From: Clostridia bacterium | Lineage (GTDB): Bacteria > Bacillota > Clostridia > Lachnospirales > Lachnospiraceae | Reading direction: 5' to 3' | Assembly (NCBI GenBank): GCA_910574475.1 | Contig: CAJTAT010000013.1 | Coordinates: 1-64,000 of the forward strand | DNA length: 64,000 nucleotides | Shown: positions 57,862 through 64,000 of the stretch, piece by piece | Position numbering within the stretch: position 1 is the stretch's first letter | Layout of the letters: every line of letters begins with the position of its first letter | Program-made: the position numbers and the translations under genes | The notes under the pieces: generated by a model | The model's database searches: none | The model's input: only the letters and a program-made list of their open reading frames with translations | Told to the model about the DNA's origin: nothing

Positions 57862-58980
57862 ATGACACAACAAGTTTTAACTGATGAGGAAAATAAGAAT
57901 AGACAGGTGGACGCAAAACTTTTTACAGTTGGTCCAGCTCAAATGTATCAACATACATTAGAAGTTCGGAGACATATAGTACCATATTTCAGAACCCCAG
58001 AGTTTTCAAAATTGATGCTGGAGAACAAAGAGATGCTATTGGAAACTATGGATGCGGCAGATGATTGTGAAGTGATGTTTCTAACTGCCTCTGGAAGTGG
58101 AGCCATGGAGGCAACTGTTATGAACTGCTTTGATAAAGAGGATAAGCTTCTGATAATTTCAGGGGGAACCTTTGGAGAGCGCTTTGAAAAAATTTGCGAA
58201 ATTCATAGTATACCATTTACTGCTTTAAAACTTGGACATGATGAAGAACTAACAGAAACGCATTTGGAAGCTTATGAGAATCAAGGCTTTACTGGTCTTT
58301 TAGTTAACTTGCATGAAACATATACAGGTCAGCTTTATAATGTTGAAATGCTTCATCGTTATTGTGAAAGAAATAAAATGTTTTTTATCGTAGATGCTAT
58401 CAGTACATTTTTATGCGATGAGTATCATATGAAAAAATATGGTATAGATGCAACGATTATTAGTTCCCAAAAAGGACTTTGTCTGTCGCCTGGTTTGTCG
58501 TTGGTAGTACTAAGTAGACGGATTATTGAAGAAAAAATATTAAGAAATCAAATTACTTCTCTATACTTTGATTTTAAGGATTACCTTTTGAATATAAAGA
58601 GAGGACAAACACCATTCACTCCATGTGTTGGTGTTTTATTTGAGTTAAATGACATGCTTAGGCATATTATTCAATTGGGCGGATCAGAAAAACGTGTAGA
58701 AGAGGTAAAAAAGCGCTGCGACTATTTTAGAAAAAAGATTTGTGGACTCCCTGTACACTTACCATCATTTCCTCTTTCTAATGCAATTACCCCTATTCGA
58801 TTTGAAAAAGATATTGCCATGGAATTTTTTGCTTATTTAAAGGATGAAAAGAATATCATGGTAAATCCAGTTGGCGGAGAGCTGGGAAAGTGTAGTATTC
58901 GTGTTGCACATATTGGAGAACTGTGTTTTGACGATTATGACATATTAATTGAGGAAATGAAACACTTTTTCCAAATGTGA
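57862..58980 (+). CDS. Class-V aminotransferase (PhnW/AGT-like)
   Basis: 372 residues, PLP fold type I. FTVGPAQMYQHTLEVRRHIVPYFRTPEFSKLM is the standard class-V start, FLTASGSGAMEATVMNCF binds PLP phosphate, FFIVDAISTFLCDEYHM has the PLP-Asp, and the Schiff-base Lys is in IISSQKGLCLSPGLSLVV. It resembles 2-aminoethylphosphonate-pyruvate and alanine-glyoxylate transaminases. The neighbouring LicC-like nucleotidyltransferase suggests it makes or handles a small amine destined for activation; that is an inference. Confidence 0.82.
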   Translation: MTQQVLTDEENKNRQVDAKLFTVGPAQMYQHTLEVRRHIVPYFRTPEFSKLMLENKEMLLETMDAADDCEVMFLTASGSGAMEATVMNCFDKEDKLLIISGGTFGERFEKICEIHSIPFTALKLGHDEELTETHLEAYENQGFTGLLVNLHETYTGQLYNVEMLHRYCERNKMFFIVDAISTFLCDEYHMKKYGIDATIISSQKGLCLSPGLSLVVLSRRIIEEKILRNQITSLYFDFKDYLLNIKRGQTPFTPCVGVLFELNDMLRHIIQLGGSEKRVEEVKKRCDYFRKKICGLPVHLPSFPLSNAITPIRFEKDIAMEFFAYLKDEKNIMVNPVGGELGKCSIRVAHIGELCFDDYDILIEEMKHFFQM

Positions 58981-59020
58981 TTTTTATAAATCATATGCTG
59001 AAAAGAAATGGAGTGCTGTA

Positions 59021-59572
59021 ATGAATAAATCAGAGCGCGATGCGTTTCTTGAATTTATGAAGGATAAATGCGAGATAGCAGAAGGGGTATTTATTGATCC
59101 TAAAGAACTTATCTTTGAGGAGAATGTCAAAATGAATTGCTATTATTGTGGAAGATACAATAATAATTGGCGTTGTCCTCCAAATCTTCCCAATATAGAT
59201 TATGAGCGGATGGTACAGGAATATGATTCAGGCTGTTTTGTTGTGTTATCTTTTGATATAACAGACAAGACAATGTATACAGAGATACGAAATGAATCAA
59301 GTGTGATGCTTCATCGATTGTTGCTGGAACTGGAAAAATGGATGTGGAATAATAACAGTTCAAACGCTATATCATTTGGGGCAGGTTCTTGCAAGCTTTG
59401 TCGTGGAGGCTGTGGAAAGGATAAATGTAATAATCCTTATCTATCACGCAGTCCTCTGGAGGCAATAGGGGTCAATGTTGTGAAAAGTGCAGGTAAGTAT
59501 GGAATAGATATAAAATTCCCTACAGATAATCACCTTATGCGTGTAGGGTTATTACTTTGGCAGGAGGATTAA
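59021..59572 (+). CDS. DUF2284-family Cys-rich metal-binding protein
   Basis: 183 residues. DUF2284 marks: CYYCGRYNNNWRCPPNLPNIDYERM with CxxC and CPP, then SFGAGSCKLCRGGCGKDKCNNPYLSRSPLEAIGVNV with four to five further Cys. The spacing suggests an iron-sulfur or zinc centre. No catalytic role is established. Presence in a surface-glycan operon between an aminotransferase and a nucleotidyltransferase is unexpected. Cytoplasmic. Ribosome site TGGAGTG. Confidence 0.85.
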   Translation: MNKSERDAFLEFMKDKCEIAEGVFIDPKELIFEENVKMNCYYCGRYNNNWRCPPNLPNIDYERMVQEYDSGCFVVLSFDITDKTMYTEIRNESSVMLHRLLLELEKWMWNNNSSNAISFGAGSCKLCRGGCGKDKCNNPYLSRSPLEAIGVNVVKSAGKYGIDIKFPTDNHLMRVGLLLWQED

Positions 59573-59576
59573 CGAG

Positions 59577-60290
59577 ATGAAATATATATTCTTAGTTGCT
59601 GGAAAAGGAACGAGATTAAATCCGTTGACACTGAGCCATCCGAAGTCAATGTTTAAGCTGGATAATAATACGACATTGATTCAGAGAATGGTAAAGCTTA
59701 TACAAAAGAATGATGTGGAAGCGGATATTGTAGTGGTAACAGGTCATATGCATAAAAGTATAGAAGAAGAGCTGCAAAATGTACAGTTTGTTTTTAATCC
59801 ATTCTATGAGGTTACAAATTCTATCGCTTCTCTATGGTTTGCAAAAGAACATCTTCTTGATAATGATGTTGTAATCATTGATGGAGATATAGTTATGTCG
59901 GACAGACTGGTAAGAGAAGTAGTATGCCAACCTGTAAGTAAGCCTATGGTACTTGTTGACAGTTCAATTAAGACAGCTGGGGATTATAATGTAGAAGTAT
60001 CTGATGATAAAGTACTTGTAATGAGCAAGGATTTGGAGATATATTATGGGGAATACGCAGGAATTTCTAGGCTTGATAAAAAGAGCGCAGCAAAGATGTA
60101 TAAAGAAATAGAATTAATGATAGAAGAAGGGTATTACGACCAGTGGTATGAAAATTCTTTGGTACAGCTGATTTTCAAAGAAGACTTTCATCTGTATTAT
60201 CAGGATATATCAAAATATGAATGGACAGAAGTAGATAATGTTAACGACTTAATTATAGCTAAGAATATTCATATGAGAGAGATGTGTTAA
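59577..60290 (+). CDS. LicC/PntC-like nucleotidyltransferase
   Basis: 237 residues. The nucleotide loop is [21 protein letters not shown], then [11 protein letters not shown], the acceptor region [21 protein letters not shown] and metal Asp in [26 protein letters not shown] and [18 protein letters not shown] close the fold. The N-x-x-Y-x-x-x-N-S-I-x-S-L pattern and WYEN segment resemble LicC (phosphocholine) and PntC (aminoethylphosphonate) cytidylyltransferases rather than sugar-1-phosphate enzymes. No licD-like transferase lies in the window. Confidence 0.8.
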   Translation: MKYIFLVAGKGTRLNPLTLSHPKSMFKLDNNTTLIQRMVKLIQKNDVEADIVVVTGHMHKSIEEELQNVQFVFNPFYEVTNSIASLWFAKEHLLDNDVVIIDGDIVMSDRLVREVVCQPVSKPMVLVDSSIKTAGDYNVEVSDDKVLVMSKDLEIYYGEYAGISRLDKKSAAKMYKEIELMIEEGYYDQWYENSLVQLIFKEDFHLYYQDISKYEWTEVDNVNDLIIAKNIHMREMC

Positions 60291-60352
60291 AACCAGTTGA
60301 TATAGAGATTTATAGAGGTGAAAATCAGGCAAAATGGAGGAAAATAAGAAGG

Positions 60353-61612
60353 ATGGCTTTAAAAGAAAAACCTTACAATATAGCAGTAGTAGGCACAGGA
60401 TATGTTGGCTTGAGCTTGGCTGTTCTATTAAGCCAGAATCATAAAGTTAAGGCAATAGATATTTTACCAGATAAAATAGAGAAAATAAATAATAGAATAT
60501 CTCCAATTCAAGATGAATATTTAGAAGAATATCTTGAGAAAAGAGAATTAAATTTATCAGCGACACTAGATGGCGAAAGTGCTTATCAGGTCGCTGATTT
60601 TATTATTATTGCTACTCCGACAAATTATGATCCAGTAAGAAATTATTTTGATACACATGCAGTAGAAGAAGTTGTGGAAGCGGTGCATCGAAATAATCCG
60701 AAGGCTGCAATTATTATTAAATCTACAATTCCCGTTGGATTTACAGAGGGGTTGCATAAAAAATACCCAGATATGACACTTTTATTTAGTCCTGAATTCT
60801 TGCGTGAGTCAAAAGCGTTATATGATAATCTGTATCCAAGCCGCATTATAGTAGGGTGCAATAAAGAAAATCATTTGGAGATGAAATCTGCACAGACATT
60901 TGCAAGTTTGCTTCAGGAAGGTGCGATAAAAGATAATATTGAGACTTTATATATGGGAACAACTGAAGCTGAAGCAGTAAAGCTTTTTGCAAATACTTAT
61001 TTGGCATTAAGAGTTTCATATTTTAATGAATTGGATACTTATGCAGAAATGAAGGGGCTGGATGCTCAAGATATTATAGAGGGGGTATGTCTGGATCCCA
61101 GAATAGGAACTCAATATAATAATCCGTCTTTCGGATATGGCGGTTATTGCCTTCCTAAAGATACGAAGCAACTTTTGGCAAATTTTGAAAATGTGCCAGA
61201 AAATTTGATACAGGCGATTGTAGAAAGTAATAGGACCAGAAAAGAATTTATAGCAGATCAGGTTCTTCGAAAGGCTGGTTATTATGGATACGATTATGAT
61301 TATAGCTATGACATTAATAGAGAAAAGAAAATTATCATAGGTGTATTCAGGCTAACAATGAAATCAAATTCTGATAATTTCAGACAATCTTCGATTCAGG
61401 GAGTAATGAAACGGATCAAAGCGAAAGGTGCTGTTGTAATTGTATATGAACCAACATTAAAAGATGGCAGTACATTTTTTGGAAGTTACGTAGTGAATGA
61501 CTTGGAAAAATTTAAGAAACAGAGTGATAGTATCATTGCTAATCGGTATGATAGCTGCCTGGATGATGTGAGAGAAAAGGTTTACACAAGAGATATTTTT
61601 AAAAGAGATTAG
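60353..61612 (+). CDS. ugd: UDP-glucose 6-dehydrogenase-like enzyme
   Basis: 419 residues from ATG 60353. A GTG at 60284 overlapping the previous gene would add 23 poorly conserved residues. NAD site [63 protein letters not shown] and the catalytic Cys in [17 protein letters not shown]. It resembles E. coli Ugd (DILP, TPT-YDP, ALYDNL-PSRI), so UDP-glucuronate is the likely product. A UDP-GlcNAc (WbpA-like) specificity, which the WbpB/E/D set would need, cannot be excluded. Confidence 0.9.
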   Translation: MALKEKPYNIAVVGTGYVGLSLAVLLSQNHKVKAIDILPDKIEKINNRISPIQDEYLEEYLEKRELNLSATLDGESAYQVADFIIIATPTNYDPVRNYFDTHAVEEVVEAVHRNNPKAAIIIKSTIPVGFTEGLHKKYPDMTLLFSPEFLRESKALYDNLYPSRIIVGCNKENHLEMKSAQTFASLLQEGAIKDNIETLYMGTTEAEAVKLFANTYLALRVSYFNELDTYAEMKGLDAQDIIEGVCLDPRIGTQYNNPSFGYGGYCLPKDTKQLLANFENVPENLIQAIVESNRTRKEFIADQVLRKAGYYGYDYDYSYDINREKKIIIGVFRLTMKSNSDNFRQSSIQGVMKRIKAKGAVVIVYEPTLKDGSTFFGSYVVNDLEKFKKQSDSIIANRYDSCLDDVREKVYTRDIFKRD

Positions 61613-61622
61613 GGCATAGGAA

Positions 61623-63470
61623 ATGCATATTTATAAAAGTGTGTTGGAAACGCAGAACAATAGGACTTTTGGAAAACGGCAATATCATATGGATGAGCTC
61701 TTTTTCGGGATAGTTGGGTTCATAATAGCAATTTTTGCAGTAGCAAGGTGTTTTTTTGGCATAGAGATCACCGATGAAGCATATCAGGTTGCTGATGTAT
61801 ATAGTGTATTTCAAGGAAACTTGCCATTTGCATATAACACGTCAAATGCAGCGGGGGCATCATTGGTGTCATTTCCGTTTATGTTTATATTTAGGCTTTT
61901 TGCATCGGGCAATGAAGGCGTATTTTTATATATGCGCCTTTGCTTTACTTTTTTTAGACTATTGGTTATATGCATTATTTATGTTCTTTTAAGAAAAAGA
62001 TATACAAGAAGAGCATTAATTCCTGCCTGTGTATTGCTGGTTGCATGGTTTGGGAGTATTATTCCGAATTTCAGCTATAATACAAGTTCGTTTTGGCTGA
62101 TGTTTCTTTCATGTGTTATGATTTCTGTTGCCTACAAAGAGAACAGAAGAAAAGATCATATTGCCTTATTTATAGCAGGTTATTTGGCCGCCCTCTCAGT
62201 GTTTGCTCATGCAATGCAGATCGGGGCGGTTTTGACGGTTTGTGTACTTCTTGTTTTTTTATCTGACAAAGGGCATAAAGTCTTGAACTTTGGCTTGTAT
62301 GCTGCAGGTGGGATTACACAGATTGCGGTAGTTCTTCTTCCGATTGCTGCTCAAGTAGGTATGAAAAGTCTTGTGACGGGCATAGATCTCATGTTGTTCC
62401 ACCGTTTGAAGTATGCAAAAGTTGATGTTATACAGAGATTTATTGATTTTCTTTTGTGGTTAAAGGCGATATATGGCAGATTGATTTTCCTTTTCCTTGT
62501 GGCGATGATTGTTTGCTGGTTGTCGAATAAGTTTTTTAAGTTTGGATGGAAACTGAAATACAGATGGCTTTTATCTGCTGTCTTTGCACTTATTCCTGTG
62601 GTTTTATATTACGGAAGAGGTGGATCTGATTCAGTATCTTCCTATTTTGGAGCGATTTCGTTCTGGACTATGATTATGATTTTGCCTCTTATTAGAGACT
62701 CTCTGGCATATTTTTTGATATTTCCGTTTCTAACATTCTTTCTGTTTGAGGTGATTTTCCCCGGTTTGGGAAGTGCTTCGAAGCGTGTTTATTTTATGTA
62801 TCCGGCTGTTTTTGTTACTGTTGTGTTACTACTAGGAGCTTATAAGGAATCTGGTGATTCTAAAAATGGGAATGTTCCCAGAAAGATGCTGAAGCTTCTT
62901 GTGGGGGTGTTTGCATGTGTCACTGCGATTCTTGTGATACGAAGCGAATATTTATATGTGTATCGAGAGGATCCTATATCACAACTTGACTACAAGGTGA
63001 CAGAAGGGATTTACAAGGGCATTTATACGAGCAAGGACCGTGCAGAATGTACGATTGAAATAGAAAAATATATAAAAGCTAATACGTCTTCTGGCGAAAG
63101 AGTTTCTTTTAGGGATAATGTACCATTTGGGTATTTGATGTCAAATGGCAATATGTGCGACATAAGAACCTGGGATGCAATGCAATATTCTTATATAGAA
63201 TCTGGTTCAGTAGAAGATAATCCAATTAATATGTATCGTTATTATAAAAATACTGGGAATATTCCTGAAAAATACATTTATATCGATTATGGAAGAGATG
63301 AGATTGTTAGTTATGACAGCCCAACATTTAAGTTCAACAAATGGTTAAATACTTACTACCACATAGTGGATGATATTAGGATTAATGCTCGATATTCCGC
63401 TCGCATCTATGAATATAACGGGAACTTCGATGGGGATTACGATTATTGGATTAATAGTGTTGAGGAGTGA
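61623..63470 (+). CDS. GT-C-like multi-span membrane glycosyltransferase
   Basis: 615 residues. About twelve membrane helices lie in the first ~450 residues, followed by a soluble extracellular C-terminal part. The first loop has EITDEAYQVADVYSVFQGNLPFAYNTSNAAG then SLVSFPFMFIFRLFAS, the acidic-loop pattern (DE-A/G-Y) of ArnT/GT39-like enzymes that use polyprenyl-phosphate sugars. It may add a side-branch sugar outside the membrane. A start at ATG 61689 is possible. The acceptor and donor are unknown. Confidence 0.65.
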   Translation: MHIYKSVLETQNNRTFGKRQYHMDELFFGIVGFIIAIFAVARCFFGIEITDEAYQVADVYSVFQGNLPFAYNTSNAAGASLVSFPFMFIFRLFASGNEGVFLYMRLCFTFFRLLVICIIYVLLRKRYTRRALIPACVLLVAWFGSIIPNFSYNTSSFWLMFLSCVMISVAYKENRRKDHIALFIAGYLAALSVFAHAMQIGAVLTVCVLLVFLSDKGHKVLNFGLYAAGGITQIAVVLLPIAAQVGMKSLVTGIDLMLFHRLKYAKVDVIQRFIDFLLWLKAIYGRLIFLFLVAMIVCWLSNKFFKFGWKLKYRWLLSAVFALIPVVLYYGRGGSDSVSSYFGAISFWTMIMILPLIRDSLAYFLIFPFLTFFLFEVIFPGLGSASKRVYFMYPAVFVTVVLLLGAYKESGDSKNGNVPRKMLKLLVGVFACVTAILVIRSEYLYVYREDPISQLDYKVTEGIYKGIYTSKDRAECTIEIEKYIKANTSSGERVSFRDNVPFGYLMSNGNMCDIRTWDAMQYSYIESGSVEDNPINMYRYYKNTGNIPEKYIYIDYGRDEIVSYDSPTFKFNKWLNTYYHIVDDIRINARYSARIYEYNGNFDGDYDYWINSVEE

Positions 63471-63474
63471 TATT

Positions 63475-64000
63475 ATGATACCATTTAACATACCCACATT
63501 TGTGGGTACTGAGATCGGACATATTGAAGAAGCTATAAAAAATAGAAAATTAAGTGGGGATGGTGAGTTTACAAAGCGCTGCAATAAATGGTTTGAGGAA
63601 CAATATGGGACATGCAAGGCATTATTGACTACATCTTGCACGCATGCGACAGAAATGGCTGTTATGCTTTCTGACATCGGTAAGGGTGACGAAGTGATAA
63701 TGCCTTCGTTTACATTTGTTTCAACGGCAGACGCTGTAGTATTACGGGGTGCTACACCTGTATTTGTTGATATACGGCCTGATACAATGAATATTGATGA
63801 AAGGAAGATTGAGGAAGCAATCACTGAGAATACAAAAGCAATCATTCCAGTCCACTACGCCGGTGTGGCTTGCGAGATGGATACGATTATGGAAATCGCA
63901 AGACGAAATAGGCTTAAAGTCATAGAGGATGCAGCGCAGGGGATTATGAGCAAATATAAAGGTCGTTTTCTTGGAACTATTGGAGATTATGGATGCATCA
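63475..64000 (+). CDS. rffA: RffA/WecE-like dTDP-4-keto-6-deoxyglucose aminotransferase (partial, runs off the window)
   Basis: 175 codons are visible and the gene continues past the edge. IPFNIPTFVGTEIGHIEEAI, KLSGDGEFTKRCNKWFEEQYG, LLTTSCTHATEMAV, VIMPSFTFVSTADAVVLRGATPVFVDI, IIPVHYAGVACEMDTIMEIA and VIEDAAQGIMSKYKGRFLGTIGDYG align closely with E. coli WecE. The PLP Lys lies beyond the edge. WecE makes dTDP-Fuc4N. This is the third PLP sugar transaminase of the locus. Start at ATG 63475, four bases after the previous stop. Confidence 0.9.
   Translation, partial: MIPFNIPTFVGTEIGHIEEAIKNRKLSGDGEFTKRCNKWFEEQYGTCKALLTTSCTHATEMAVMLSDIGKGDEVIMPSFTFVSTADAVVLRGATPVFVDIRPDTMNIDERKIEEAITENTKAIIPVHYAGVACEMDTIMEIARRNRLKVIEDAAQGIMSKYKGRFLGTIGDYGCI

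Overview
The window looks like chromosomal DNA of a spore-forming Lachnospiraceae bacterium (Firmicutes, Clostridia). Pointers are an alpha/beta small acid-soluble spore protein, two stand-alone Spo0A C-terminal-domain proteins, DUF4364 and DUF1700-type proteins, a LoaP-type NusG paralogue, CCA-less tRNA genes, strong AGGAGG ribosome binding sites and consensus sigma-A promoters. The species cannot be named from sequence reading alone. No rRNA, CRISPR array, prophage or replication origin was seen.

Layout. 1-4.1 kb is a scrapyard: an intact IS3-family element with a programmed -1 frameshift, a truncated second copy of its left end, an IS256-family element, and a decayed aldo/keto reductase ending in perfect inverted repeats. 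4.1-9.9 kb holds three paralogous CooC-type metallocentre-maturation ATPases with a DUF3786 protein, a small Cys protein and TetR, AraC and ArsR regulators, but no CO dehydrogenase or nitrogenase-like target. 9.5-12.4 kb is a metal-resistance unit (ArsR, free HMA metallochaperone, P1B-type ATPase) with a readable promoter and operator. 12.4-13.2 kb is decayed DNA. 13.2-21.5 kb has 13 tRNA genes in two clusters plus one singleton, and a housekeeping run (AIM24-like, DUF1700-like, rhodanese, RNA methyltransferase, papain-like protease, RdgB, YfcE). 21.6-39.3 kb is core genome: lipoprotein SBP, pyrC, deoB, XRE regulator, CYTH protein, DJ-1 protein, SASP, the tig-clpP-clpX-lon-engB protein quality operon, AI-2E exporter, D-lactate dehydrogenase-like enzyme, MATE pump, DUF4364 and a radical SAM protein.

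39.3-64 kb is a surface-glycan locus running off the right edge. It opens with two tandem Spo0A-DNA-binding-domain proteins whose promoters carry paired 0A-like boxes. A consensus promoter then drives a PglF-like dehydratase and a Wzz-like protein with a dead kinase domain, followed by the antiterminator gene loaP and an intrinsic terminator. Beyond it lies a long operon with PglE-, PglC- and PglD-like enzymes (a di-N-acetylbacillosamine start), WbpB/WbpE/WbpD-like enzymes (a 2,3-diamino sugar), glycosyltransferases, a polymerase-like protein, a MurJ-like flippase, and a cassette of sulfotransferase, class-V aminotransferase, DUF2284 protein and LicC-like nucleotidyltransferase. It ends with Ugd, a GT-C-like membrane protein and the start of an RffA/WecE-like transaminase. 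From about 47.6 kb the DNA becomes visibly more AT-rich, consistent with horizontal acquisition.

Most interesting: the Spo0A_C pair with paired 0A-like boxes (a related site sits beside a predicted structured RNA at 26.2 kb), the aminotransferase/DUF2284/LicC-like cassette, the orphan CooC trio, and the LoaP-controlled operon.
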